Assembly: GCF_040369795.1 (NCBI RefSeq)
Contig: NZ_AP028955.1
Coordinates: 1,240,001 to 1,304,000 of the forward strand
Source: Spiroplasma_E ixodetis_B
GTDB taxonomy: Bacteria > Bacillota_I > Bacilli_A > Mycoplasmatales > VBWQ01
Direction: 5' to 3'
DNA: 64,000 nucleotides
Made by a program: the position numbers and the translations under genes
Notes under the pieces: generated by a model
What the model saw: only the letters and a program-made list of their open reading frames with translations
Database searches by the model: none
What the model was told of the DNA's origin: nothing
Shown: piece after piece, positions 11,232-22,580 of the stretch
How the letters are laid out: every line of letters begins with the position of its first letter
Numbering within the stretch: the first letter of the stretch is position 1

Positions 11232-12059
11232 ATGAAAATTTTAATAATTGGTGATATTTACAGTATTGTTGGTAGACAAATGGTTAAATATTGAATTCCT
11301 AAAATAAAAAATGAATATGAAAATCAATTTAAGATTGATTTAGTAGTTGCGAATGGCGAAAATACTACGCATGGTAAATCATTATGTAAAAAACACTATG
11401 ATGAATTAAAAAATGCTGGTATTGATATTATTACTACCGGTAATCATATTTTTGGTCATCCTGATGTTGCTAAGTATATTAATACAACTCCCGATTTATT
11501 GCGTCCTTTAAATTATAATCCTTATCATCCAGGTAATGGTACAATTTTAGTTAAAGTTGGTAATAAAAAAGTGCGTGTAACAAACTTAATTGGTCGTACT
11601 TTCATGGATAAATCTGATAATCCTTATTTTGCTCTTGAACAACTTATTACGATTGATAAACAAAATAGTGAAGAAAAAAGTGACATTCATATTATTGATT
11701 TTCATGCTGAAGCAACAGCAGAAAAGTTATCTTTTGCTTGAAATTTTGATGGTCAAGTTACTTGTGTGGTAGGAACTCATACTCATGTTCAAACAGCAGA
11801 TAATCGTTTATTACCAAAAGGTACCGCTTTTATTAGTGATGTTGGAATGACAGGCCCGTTTTATTCTATTATTGGTTCTAAAGCTGAAGAAGTTATTATT
11901 CGTGATAAAAAAAGTATGCCGGCCAAATTTAGTCCAGCAGATGGCGAAGGTCAATTTTCAGCTATTTTATTAACTATTAATGATGAAACAAATAAAGCAC
12001 AAAAAATTGAACGTATTTTTATTCATCCACAAGCAGCTAATTTTAAAATTTACGAATAA
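11232..12059 (+). CDS. ymdB: YmdB-type metallophosphoesterase
   Basis: 275 residues, in the TIGR00282/YmdB family; the Bacillus member is a 2',3'-cyclic nucleotide phosphodiesterase. Metal-binding motifs are all present: GDIYSIVGRQM near the N-terminus, VANGENTTHGKS at about 39, GNHIFGH at about 69, DFHAEATAEK at about 157, GTHTHVQTADNR at about 180 and SDVGMTGP. Length is normal for the family. GGTGG precedes the ATG, 15 bases after ylxM, so it is in the same operon. Confidence 0.92.
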
Positions 12060-12089
12060 TTACAAATATAGGAAGGGACTAACTTTAAC

Positions 12090-13076
12090 ATGATATGAAA
12101 CAATGCTAATTTTTTTACTGAACAAAATGGTTTATATTCGATTTTAATTGGGATTAGTATATTAGTAATTTTAATAATTTTAAGAATTTTATTAATGGCA
12201 AAAATTAAAGACAATATTCATGTACAACAAGCTGCTGAAATACGAGAAAAGGTAATTATTTTACGTGATGGTTATGAAGTAAAATTATTTAAGCAAATGG
12301 TTGATAAAAGTACAGTCATTATTATTTGTGCTCATGGCTTGCAAGGTCAAAAAGATGATTTTAAATTACTAAGTTCTTTTTGTAAAAAATCACAACTATC
12401 TTTGATTACTTATGATCGAAGAGGTAATGGTAAAAATGGACAAGATTGAAAATTTAAATCATTAGGTACTGATATTAATGATTTAAAAGATATAATAAGT
12501 GCAGTAAAATATAAATATCCCAATCAAAAAATTATTGTTTTTGGTGAATCATTAGGCGCAGCTATTGCTAGTCATGCTGTTAAAAATAATTCACAAGTAT
12601 CAGCGTTAATTACTAGTAATTTAGTAACTAAAAAAAATCTTTATCAATTTTCATTAATTTTTATTATTTGTTTTTGTTTTGCTTTTATTTTTAATTCTAA
12701 TATTCAAATGCCAATCTATGTTGAAAATAAATATATTTCTAGTAATAATGCTCATATTACTAATATAAATCAAAGATATAGTAATCGTCAAAATTGATCA
12801 TTACGTTTTTTACTACAATTTAAAAAAATTAATAAAAAAAGTATAATGGAAATTAGTAATTCAAAACTTCCAACGTTAATCTTGCAAAGCGCTGATGATG
12901 TATTTAGTGATTTTCATCAACTTAAAATTAATAAAAAATATTGGAAGAAACATCATAGTTATGTTTTTATTTTTGATGGTAAACATGCTTTAATTAATGA
13001 ACCTAATATTAAAGATATATTTGATAATGAAATTATGCCATGAATTACAAAAAATATTTTACTTGAGAAAGGTTAA
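12090..13076 (+). CDS. Membrane-anchored alpha/beta hydrolase
   Basis: 328 residues. An N-terminal membrane segment (about 15-35, SILIGISILVILIILRILL) anchors a BEM46-like alpha/beta hydrolase domain. Visible motifs are ICAHGLQGQ (oxyanion region, about 80), ITYDRRGNG, the nucleophile elbow FGESLGA (Ser at about 153), the acid in QSADDVFSDF (about 267) and the His in GKHALINEP (about 297). A second hydrophobic stretch, around LIFIICFCFAFIF, lies in the cap region. The substrate is unknown. AGGAAGGG precedes the start. It is 30 bases after ymdB and its stop overlaps the metK ribosome site. Confidence 0.85.
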
Positions 13077-13081
13077 AAAAT

Positions 13082-14263
13082 ATGAAATTAATACCTAATA
13101 TTACCCATCCTCTTTTTACTAGTGAGTCTGTTGCTCCTGGTCATCCTGATAAGATTTGCGATCAAATTGCTGATGCAATTTTGGATGCTTTTTTAAAACA
13201 AGATCCACATGCCAAAGTAGCATGTGAGGTTTTTATTACTACAAATTTTGTTTTAATTGGTGGTGAAGTTCATAGTCACACTCAAGTTGATTATCAAGCA
13301 ATTGCGCGAAAAGTTATTACTGAAATTGGTTATATAAATGATGAAATTGGATTCAATGGTTTTACTTGTGAAATTAAAGTGTTAATTCATGAACAATCAC
13401 CTGATATTTTACAAGGTGTTGAATTAAAAAATCATCAAATTGGTGCTGGTGATCAAGGAATAATGTTTGGTTATGCATGTCAGCAAACATCAGAATATAT
13501 GCCATTAGCAATTGTTTTAGCACATGAATTAATTAAACGAGCTACAAAATTACGAAAGGAAAAAAAATTTAAGTATGTACTTCTTGATATGAAAGCGCAA
13601 GTTACTATTGATCAAGAAGACCCTAAAAATTTAAAAATACATACTATTTTAATGAGCATTCAACATCAAGCAAATTATGATGAAAAACAATTTAAAACAT
13701 TTATTCATACAGAAATTATGCAATATATTGCTAATAAATATCATTTAAATCTTGATTTTAAATATTTAATTAATCCAACCGGTAAATTTGTAATTGGCGG
13801 ACCTGCTGGTGATACTGGTTTAACAGGAAGAAAATTAATGGTTGATACTTATGGTGGAGCTGCTTGTCATGGTGGGGGAGCTTTTTCAGGGAAAGATCCC
13901 ACTAAAGTTGATAGAACGGGTGCTTATTATGCTAGGTATATCGCTAAAAATATTGCTGCTGCTAAATTAGCAAAGATTTGTGAAGTACAATTAGCTTATG
14001 CAATTGGAACTCCTGAACCAATTGCAATATTTGTTAATACTCATCAAACTATTATTTCGGGTTTAACAGAGGAAAAATTAACAGAAATAATTTATCAAGT
14101 CTTTGATTGTTCTGCTAGTGCTATGATTGATAAATTAGAGTTATTTAAACAAAATTATCAACAATTATCAACTTATGGTCATTTTGGTAGAAATGATTTA
14201 CAATTACCTTGAGAGAAATTAGATAAAGTTAGTTTATTGAAAACTTATTTACCAAAAAAATAA
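13082..14263 (+). CDS. metK: S-adenosylmethionine synthetase
   Basis: 393 residues, the normal length. It makes SAM from methionine and ATP. Signatures: SVAPGHPDKICDQIADAI (about 17-33), GAGDQGIMFGYA (about 120) and GGGAFSGKDPTKVDRTGAYY (about 264). One TGA Trp lies near the C-terminus. The ribosome site GAAAGG overlaps the stop of the hydrolase gene. Together with ksgA downstream, it implies active rRNA and tRNA methylation. Confidence 0.97.
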
Positions 14264-14281
14264 GATGGTGATAAATATTTT

Positions 14282-14976
14282 ATGTTTTTAGAAGTAATAG
14301 CTACATCTTTAAAAAATTTAAATTTTTATCAAGTTAATATAAAAAAGATATAGAAAAAATTAATAATTATTTAGCTGATCAAGTTGAACTTTGTACTGCT
14401 ATGGAATTTGGTGGTTATAATCCAAGTTATTAATTGATTGCTGAAGCATGTAAAATTTCATTGAAACCAGTAATGGTTATGGTTAGAAATAATAATGGTT
14501 TTAATATTACTGATAATGATTTTAAAATCTTTAAAAGAGATATTGAATTTATTAAAACAACTCATGCATCAGGTATTGTTTGTGGCATTTTAACTAAAGA
14601 TAATAATATTGATGTTGAAAGAATAAGTGAAATTATTAAATTAGCAAAGCCTTTAAAAATAACTTTTCATCGTGCTTTTGATGAAATTTTTAATAAAAAA
14701 CAAGCTTTAGAACAGTTAGTAAAATTAGGTGTTACTACAGTTTTAACTTCTGGTGGTCAAGATAATATTGTGAATAATATTAATAAATTTAAAGAATTAA
14801 AGAAACTAAATTTACCAATAAAAATTCTTGCTGCTGGTGGAGTTAATTTAGAAAATGTTAATGTTTTATTAAAAAACAGTATTAATGATATTCATGTTGG
14901 AAAATGCGTGCACGAAGATAATATTTTTAATATTATTAATTATAAATTAATTAATAATATTAAAAATATTGCATAA
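14282..14976 (+). pseudogene. cutC: Broken cutC-like gene
   Basis: The body matches the CutC family: VELCTAMEFGGYNPSY, MVMVRNN, GIVCGILTKDNNID, ITFHRAFDE, LTSGGQDN and ILAAGGVN. The start MFLEVIATSLK is in another frame. Between the two lies about 32 extra bases identical to the 3' noncoding part of the IS5 elements here, which cause the frameshift. A TAA at 14431 replaces the Gly-type residue after NPSY. The C-terminal 180 codons remain open. The family was linked to copper tolerance, but its biochemical role is unsettled. Confidence 0.85.
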
Positions 14977-15017
14977 ATAATAAAAAGTTTTATAATAGAT
15001 AAGATTAAACATTTAAC

Positions 15018-15056
15018 AAGGTTGCTGTTCTTTTAGTACAAAAAAAAGTAACCTTT
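15018..15056 (+). terminator. Possible terminator after cutC
   Basis: AAGGTTGCT can pair with AGTAACCTT (one G-T pair) over a 20-base loop, with a short T-rich tail. The long loop makes this uncertain. Confidence 0.35.
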
Positions 15057-15409
15057 ATTGAGAGGCTTTTTAAAAATCTGTGTATCTTTTTACAAAGTTA
15101 CTAGTTTAGATTAATTCTATCTTCAAATTTTATCATAAAATGAGCAATTGCTGTATTTCAATTGAGGCTTTTTAAAAATCTGTGTATCTTTTTACAAAGT
15201 TACTAGTTTAGATTAATTCTATCTTCAAATTTTATCATAAAATGAGCAATTGCTGTATTTCAATTTTGAATGGGCAGTGTTCATTTTTTTTGTTATATTT
15301 TCAATTGCTAAGTAAAATATTTTAAAAAATGCCATATCATTTGGAAAAACTTTTTTATTTCTAATAACTTTTCGTAATTGACTATTAACAGATTCGATAG
15401 CATTTTTTG

Positions 15410-15488
15410 GGACTTTCCTAAAAACTGTGTTTTTTAAATAAATTTTAGTTGTAAAATCACTAAGTTACACAGATTACTAAACATTACC
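15410..15488. mobile_element. ~80-bp MITE with IS256-like ends (copy 1)
   Basis: It starts GGACTTTCCTAAAAACTGTG and ends CAGATTACTAAACATTACC, the latter identical to the IS256 terminus. It is flanked by the 9-base repeat CATTTTTTG (15401-15409 and 15489-15497). It has no coding capacity, so it was presumably moved by an IS256 transposase. Other copies are at 28361 and 39208. Confidence 0.75.
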
Positions 15489-16174
15489 CATTTTTTGTAT
15501 AAATCACTCTTTTGATTTCTGCAGGATAACTAATAAAAACCATTAAATTATCTCAATTTTTATATGATGATTTAGCAATTTGAGGATATTGTTTATTTCA
15601 TTTACTTTCAAAAGATTCTAAAGCTTGCATTGCTTGTTCTTCACTACATGCACTATAAATTGGTTTTAAATCTGTAACTAGTGATTTTCTATGTTTGTAT
15701 GAAACATATTTTAAACTATTTCTAATTTGATGAACTGTGCATAATTGATGTTCGGTTTTAGGATAAACTGATTGTATTGCTTCTGACATTCCTGTTAAAT
15801 TGTCACTACAAGCAATAAGAATATCATTTAAGCCTCGATTTTTCATTTCTGTGAAATTAGATAATCAAAACTTAGAACCTTCATTTTCACTAATTCATAA
15901 GCCTAAAACATCTTTTTTACCTTCTAAATCAACTCCTAGTGCTATATAAACTGATTTGTTAATAATTAGTTTATCTTGTCGTACTTTAACTACTATACAA
16001 TCAAAATAAACAATCGGATAAACACTTTCTAATGGCCGATTTTGTCATGCTTTAACATCATCAATAAAATCATCAGTAATTTGGCTAATAACACTTTCAC
16101 TAATATCAGCACCATGATATAGCTCTTGTAACTGCATTCTAATATCTGATAAAGTCATGCCTTTGGCATATAAT

Positions 16175-17325
16175 AGACATATTCCGTAAATAAATTTAAT
16201 CAATTGTCAATAATAATATTTATAAATTTTTTAGTGTTAATAATTATAGAAGTTAATATTTTTAAAAAAATACTTTAAAAATAAATTGATATTTCAAACA
16301 CAAAAATTGTTAATATTATTTTTATATTAACTTGATAAAAATTTAAATTTTTAAAAAAATATTAAAAATATTTTTTTATTTTAATGGTTTTGTTTTATTA
16401 AAAATTTCACAAAGTAAGTTAAATCTTAAGTACATAAGTCTAAATATACTTTTTCTAGATTTATTTATTAAAATTTTGAATATTTTTAATCAAGCAAAAA
16501 CATGTTCGACTTTAATTCTAATTTTTGAAATAATTTTATTGTAGTTTTTTTCTTGTTTAGTTAATTTTTTATTTTTAGTTTTTTTAATTGGTAATATAGT
16601 ATTTTTATAAATATTTTGTATTCCTTGATATCCCAAATCACCAATAATTATTGTTTTTTCTGAAAATTCAAGATTTTAATTTTTTAATATTTGAAAATCA
16701 TGTACTTTTCCATTATCAGCAAAAATAGCAACAATTTTTTTATTAAAAAAGTCATATATAATTTGAAATTTTATAGAAAACATTCAACTTTTACCAGAAA
16801 AATATTCTAACTGTAGTTTTTTTTAGTTGGTCTTTCAATTTCAATTTCAGTTGAATCAATTAAATAAAATTGAAATTCATTTAAATCTTCTTGTTTTTTC
16901 TCAATTTTTGATTTATATTTTTTTTTAAAAACTGATAATCTTTGTCATCACTAAGTTTATTTTCTGCTCAAGTAATATTTCGAAAACAACTTGATGCACT
17001 CATTTTATATTTAATACTCATTTGGAAAAAAGTATAATATTCTTTTCAGTATACTAAAGTCATCATCAATCTTTCTTCAACTGAAAGTTTATATTTTCTA
17101 CCTTTAGTTTTTTTTAAATTTTCTATTTCAATTAATTTTGTTAACATTTCATCAAAATGAAAACGTTTTATACCAAAATATCTATAAAATTGTTCATTTT
17201 TTAATTTTTTTAAATTTTCAAAATTCATTTTTATCAACACCTTATTAATTTATTAATAAAGAAATTATAAAATAAATTTTAAATTATTAATTGACTTTTA
17301 AAAAATTTATTTACGGAATATGTCT
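16175..17325 (-). mobile_element. IS5 family element, copy C
   Basis: It is 1151 bp with a 3-bp duplication AAT, inserted in the IS256 transposase. The ORF A/ORF B junction has the A8C slippery run. ORF B has a stop in place of Ser in LKNSNLEF, so the copy is dead. Confidence 0.85.
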
Positions 17326-17778
17326 AATGAAAGAACTTGTTGATCAAAACTGTCAAATCTTCTTTGTCTTTTTGCGACTATTACTGGCTCAAAATTACTA
17401 TTACGATCTCGTGGTACATTAATCTCAATTTTACCTTGTTGAGTTATTAATTTTTTTGAACTTATACCATTACGAGCATTTTCACTATTATTATGTTGAT
17501 TTTTTTTAATATCCTAAATAATTTTGCATTTCATAATTCAACATTTTTTCAACTAATCTTTTTGTTAATTCTTTATATAAACCTCCTTCTTTAAAAACTG
17601 TTGTTAAATCTTCAGTATTTTCTAATAATAAATCTACTGCTTTTGATATTGGATCATTATTATTAATATTTTGTTTTTTAGACATACGTAACTCACTCTT
17701 TCTAGTTATTTAATTTTATTTACTAGAATTAATTAAACATAGTTATTTTTGTAAGTTACACAGATTACTAAACATTAC

Positions 17779-18100
17779 TAAATCATGATATAAAAATTGA
17801 GATAATTTAATGGTTTTTATTAGTTATCCTGCAGAAATCAAAAGAGTGATTTATACAACAAATGCTATTGAATCTGTTAATAGTCAATTACGAAAAGTTA
17901 TTAGAAATAAAAAATTTTTTCCAAATGATATGGCAGTTTTTAAAATATTTTACTTAGCAATTGAAAATATAACAAAAAAATGAACAATGCCCATTCAAAA
18001 TTGAAATACAGCAATTGCTCATTTTATGATAAAATTTGAAGATAGAATTAATCTAAACTAGTAACTTTGTAAAAAGATACACAGATTTTTAAAAAGCCTC
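17779..18100 (+). mobile_element. IS256 3' fragment in opposite orientation
   Basis: It holds the last ~100 codons of the transposase (from SWYKNWDNLMVFI through TNAIESVNSQLRKVIR) to the GCCTC terminus. It abuts the right end of the preceding IS256 head to head with no 5' half, so it was left by an inversion or deletion. Confidence 0.8.
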
Positions 18101-18659
18101 GAAACCAATTATTTTAATTTCATTTGTTTACTTAATATTAAAGTTGACAGTCAATTATTTCCAAATATAAATTCAGAAATTAGTAACATTACTCAAAAAA
18201 ATATTTTCTTTTATTACTTATCAATATCAGGTGTCTTTATATTCAAATAATTTTAAAAGTAATTTGAATAGTTTTCTTAGTGATAATTTATTTAAATTAC
18301 AATTTAATTATTATAGTGATATTAGTTTTGCATTGGATGATACTTTTAAAATAGAAAGTGACTACCAATGATGTCAACAACTCCTTTTTATTATAAATTC
18401 ACAATTAAAAAATAATTATTTTCCCAATATTAATCTTTTACAAAATAAATTTTTAATGATTACTTTTAATAAAAGTTTTATAGCAAATGAGAACTGAAAC
18501 ATCCCCTTATATATATTCTTAATTGATGACTCCTATGCTAATAAAATTCAAATAACTTCATTTATAAAAGTAAATTTCACTAATATTTTAATTATTTCCC
18601 TAAAAAATAACTTAAGTAATAATTTTAAACTTAATTTACTAAATCAAAAACCTTTTATA

Positions 18660-20817
18660 GCTAACTAAAGTAATGTTTACTCATATCTTGAAAAAAATCA
18701 ATCGCTTTTTTAATATTTGGTCAATAATTTGGTAATATTTTTCTTATATTATGTTTTATAGCAAATCAAAAATGTTCAATTGGATTTAAATTAGGAGAAT
18801 ATGGTGGAAGAAATAATAGTTTGCATCCAGCATTTTCAATTAATTGTTGTATTAATTTAGATTTATGAAACGTTCCATTATCTAAAACTATAATTTGTCC
18901 ACACTTTAATACTGGAATTAGTATATTTTTTACATATTATTCAAAAATTTTACTGTTGCAATGTCCTTCAAATGCTCATAGGGCTTTTAATTTACCTTTA
19001 TTTAGTGAACCAATTATACTCATTCTTTTTATTTTATATGCGGATTTATTATCAAATAATCTTTTACCTTTTTCAGATCAACCATATTTATAAAATTCAT
19101 TAGACATATTCCGTAAATAAATTTAATCAATTGTCAATAATAATATTTATAAATTTTTTAGTGTTAATAATTATAGAAGTTAATATTTTTAAAAAAATAC
19201 TTTAAAAATAAATTTATATTTCAAACACAAAAATTGTTAATATTATTTTTATATTAACTTGATAAAAATTTAAATTTTTAAAAAAATATTTTTAATATTT
19301 TTTTATTTTAATGGTTTTGTTTTATTAAAAATTTCACAAAGTAAGTTAAATCTTAAGTACATAAGTCTAAATATACTTTTTCTACATTTATTTATTAAAA
19401 TTTTGAATCTTTTTAATCAAGCAAAAACATGTTCAACTTTAATTATAATTTTTGAAATAATTTTATTGTAGATTTTTTCTTGTTTAGTTAATTTTTTATT
19501 TTTAGTTTTTTTAATTGGTAATATAGTATTTTTATAAATATTTTGTATTCCTTGATATCCCAAATCACCAATAATTATTGTTTTTTCTGAAAATTCAAGA
19601 TTTGAATTTTTTAATATTTGAAAATCATGTACTTTTCCATTATCAGCAAAAATATCAACAATTTTTTTATTAAAAAAGTCATATATAATTTGAAATTTTA
19701 TAGAAAACATTCAACTTTTACCAGAAAAATATTCTAACTGTAGTTTTTTTAGTTGGTCTTTCAATTTCAATTTCAGTTGAATCAATTAAATAAAATTGAA
19801 ATTCATTTAAATCTTCTTGTTTTTTCTCAATTTTTGATTTATATTTTGTTTTTAAAAACTGATAATCTTTGTCATCACTAAGTTTATTTTCTACTCAAGT
19901 AATATTTCGAAAACAACTTGATGCACTCATTTTATATTTAATACTCATTTGGAAAAAAGTATAATATTCTTTTCAGTATACTAAAGCCATCATCAATCTT
20001 TCTTCAACTGAAAGTTTATATTTTCTACCTTTAGTTTTTTTTAAATTTTCTATTTCAATTAATTTTGTTAACATTTCATCAAAATGAAAACGTTTTATAC
20101 CAAAATATCTATAAAATTGTTCATTTTTTAATTTTTTTAAATTTTCAAAATTTATTTTTATCAACACCTTATTAATTTATTAATAAAGAAATTATAAAAT
20201 AAATTTTAAATTATTAATTGACTTTTAAAAAATTTATTTACGGAATATGTCTATTATCATCAATTCCAGATTCATCAATATATACTAAATCTTCATTCAT
20301 TATTTTAGCTATTTCTTTTAAAAAATCTTCTTGTTTATTTTTATCTCTTTGTTCATATAGAAAAGTTTTTTTATATGTATAATTTAGTTTTTTGAAATAG
20401 TTATAAAATGTTTCTTTAGTCATATCACCAAATTTTTCAATTACTTTTTGAACTGTAACATCTTTATTTTGCGCTAAATAATTTTTTAATTCATCTAAAT
20501 CCTTTATTTTGTGGCTATGTCCTTTTTGATAATTCAAAATTGGTTTTATATGCCCAGTTTCTTTTTTTCTTTTTCTTCATAAGAATAAAGTCTTTCTAGT
20601 AATATTGAACACTTTACAAATTTCTTTAATTTTCATGTTTTTACTTTCATAGGCTTCTATTACTTTTCTTCGTAAGTCTTCACTGTATGGTTTTGGCGTA
20701 ATTTAATCTTCCTAATCTATTTTAAATATTGCTGAATTGTACTTTTAAATTCAAAAACTGTTTAAATTACATATTATTATTTTATATTATTTATGAGTAA
20801 ACATTACTTTAGTTAGC
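18660..20817 (-). mobile_element. IS630 copy interrupted by IS5
   Basis: The ends GCTAACTAAAGTAATGTTTA and its inverse are flanked by TATA (18656-18659 and 20818-20821). The minus-strand transposase is split at 19102 by IS5 copy D, between the SGIDDN and EFYKYG motifs. Confidence 0.85.
19102..20252 (-). mobile_element. IS5 family element, copy D
   Basis: It is 1151 bp with a 3-bp duplication ATT. Both halves of the transposase are open, but the ATG of ORF A is ATA; an upstream TTG could serve. The junction run is A7, not A8, so a -1 shift would not join the halves. It is the least damaged IS5 copy here. Confidence 0.85.
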
Positions 20818-21002
20818 TATATATTAAATTAAGATGTTTATTAAACCATTAATTAATTATTTTCCAATCCTTAATTAGTAATTTTAAGGTTTATTTTAAA
20901 TTACAAATATTATTTATAAGTTTTTTATTCATTATTTTGAAACAACTATTATATTTAAAATAATAGGTGTATAATTTAGTTAAAATTTATAGTGGTGTTT
21001 TC

Positions 21003-21548
21003 GTGATAACTTTACAGCTAAATCAAATTAAAGAAATTAGCCAAATCATCGCTAATGGCGAAGTGGTTGCTTTACCAACAGATACAATTTATGGTCTTGT
21101 TTGTAAATTTGATGATGACAAAGCTATTAATAAAATTTATCAAATTAAAAAACGTGATTATAGTAAAGAAATGCCAATTTTAGTTGCTAGTTGAGAGAAA
21201 GCTAAAAGCATTGGTATAATTAGCGATCAATTACAGTCATTTTTAATAAATAATTTTAGTGCTGGTAAAGTTACTGTTATAGTTTTAAAACAACCTAGTT
21301 TAAACACATCATATTGAATAAATAAAAAGACAATAGCGATTAGAGTTAGTGCTTCACATTTTATTCAAAAATTAATTAAATTAACAGGGCCTTTAGTAGC
21401 TACAAGTTGTAATTTAAGTAATGAACAACCAATTAACGATTATCATAATATAAAATTGCCTAATTTAAGGTATAGAGTAGCAGGTGAGATTTTAACAAAT
21501 AAACCATCAACTATTTTTAATAGTTTTAATGATAAAATTATTAGATAA
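21003..21548 (+). CDS. tsaC: L-threonylcarbamoyladenylate synthase (Sua5/YrdC/YwlC)
   Basis: 181 residues. It makes threonylcarbamoyl-AMP for the t6A37 modification of ANN-decoding tRNAs. Family motifs: GEVVALPTDTIYGLV (about 19-33), KKRDYSKEMPILV (about 51-63, substrate-binding Lys/Arg/Ser), IRVSAS, and GPLVATSCNLS in the C-terminal half. The GTG start is supported by GGTG 5 bases upstream; the longer frame has no ribosome site. It is shorter than Bacillus YwlC, which has an extra Sua5 domain. TATAAT at 20970 may be its -10. Confidence 0.88.
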
Positions 21549-21584
21549 TAATTAGATAACAGTATTAAAAAAGGAGATAATACT

Positions 21585-22193
21585 ATGAATTGATGAATAA
21601 TTTTAATTATTATTGCATGAACAATAATATTGATTTTATTAATTGCACTAATTTTATTAATTAAAAAAAATAAACAAAATAAAATATTAAAAATTACTAA
21701 AGATATAAATACTTTATATAAATACTTAAAATTAAAAAAAATAAATACTAAAGAATTACCAGTCTCAATAGAAAAAATTAAAGAAGATATTTATTATAGT
21801 GACAAAGTAATTTTGGGAAAGTATGAAGAACTTAATAAGATTTCTGGCCAAAATATTTTGCTAAAAACTGAATATAGTGCTGCCAAAAAATTATTTTTAC
21901 GTTATAAAATTAAAGACGTTAATCTTATCAAATCATCAGATTTTATACCTTTAAATCAAATAGACTTGTTAATTTCACAAAATAATCTTTATTTTATTGA
22001 TTCTTTTGAACTACAAATAATACCATTAGTTGATGTTAAAAGTATTACATTTTTTTGAGAAAAAAATAATTATATAAAAAATAAACAAAAATATATTGGT
22101 ATTGAAATTAATTTTCAAAATAAACCTTTATTTTTTCTTTTTAATAAATATGAAGAAGCAATTAGTTTTTCTGTTCATGTTATTAGTTTATAA
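21585..22193 (+). CDS. Single-pass membrane protein of unknown function
   Basis: 202 residues with a good AAGGAGA site 8 bases before ATG. The N-terminal membrane helix (about 3-28) is followed by a Lys-rich stretch, which suggests a cytoplasmic remainder by the positive-inside rule. That part is soluble, rich in Lys, Ile and Asn, and has no recognised domain. It lies 36 bases after tsaC and is probably co-transcribed with it. It is free of damage, unlike most accessory genes here. Confidence 0.75.
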
Positions 22194-22237
22194 CAATTAT
22201 TATTTAATAATTAAAAATTTTGCTTTTTTTGTGAAAA

Positions 22238-22246
22238 TGATATAAT
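22238..22246 (+). promoter_or_regulatory. Extended -10 before the split membrane gene
   Basis: TGATATAAT gives an extended -10; TTGCTT 15 bases upstream is a possible -35. It lies about 30 bases before the ATG at 22277. Confidence 0.45.
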
Positions 22247-22438
22247 TATACAAAATATATTATTAGAAGCAAAATTATGTCAAAAAAAACTTTAAATTTA
22301 ATACTTGAAAGTTTATTCAATTTACTGGCTTTTTTTAATTACTTTAGGAATTATTTTTTCTTTTTCTTCTTTTAAAGTTAGCCTATTGTTATATTTTGGT
22401 TTAGTATCAGTATTAATAGGTTATATTAATATTTTAAT

Positions 22439-22499
22439 GGCTTTTATCTCCATTTATGTACTATTTTTAAATTTTATCACATAAACGGAGATAAAAGCC
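22439..22499. repeat. Palindromic tail of the IS1595-like element (intact, 61 bp)
   Basis: The arms GGCTTTTATCTCCATTTATG and its near-perfect inverse (one mismatch) surround a ~19-base A+T loop. The arms resemble a diverged version of the core terminus GGAAATTATCCCC..ATGT. Sister copies are at 8250-9460 (split) and 32901-32959, with a remnant at 62073-62089. Confidence 0.8.
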
Positions 22500-22580
22500 T
22501 ATCTAGGAAATTATCCCCACATGTATATAAATCAAACACAAAATTATAGTTTCAAAACTAGGTATCTTATTGAATTTATA

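Larger units (their letters stand above)
15062..17778 (-). mobile_element. IS256 copy with duplicated end, carrying a MITE and an IS5
   Basis: It begins with a 102-bp direct duplication of the IS256 terminus (15062-15163 and 15164-15265). The transposase on the minus strand is then interrupted by an ~80-bp MITE at 15410 and by IS5 copy C at 16175. It also has point damage and frameshifts (for example in the NYLGYEK region). The right end stops at AAACATTAC, abutting another IS256 fragment. Removing the insertions restores a normal-length IS256. Confidence 0.8.
18101..20827 (+). pseudogene. Orphan coding remnant between IS elements
   Basis: About 185 codons read through in two frames (the frame changes near 18213), with TGA Trp codons in YQWCQQ and NENWNIPLY. 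The 5' end is missing behind the IS256 fragment. An IS630 splits it at 18660, a few codons before its stop. The protein is rich in Asn, Phe, Ile, Leu and Ser, with no motif I recognise. The composition would fit a Spiroplasma surface or secreted protein, but this is a guess. Confidence 0.5.

Noticed and set aside
9926..14263. Frameshifts suggested by short open frames in ftsY, ymdB, hydrolase and metK
   Set aside because: All breaks are TGA codons, which are tryptophan in this organism; the frames are continuous.
15062..18100. CRISPR array or repeat cluster
   Set aside because: The repeated sequences are IS termini and duplications; there is no regular repeat-spacer pattern anywhere in the window.
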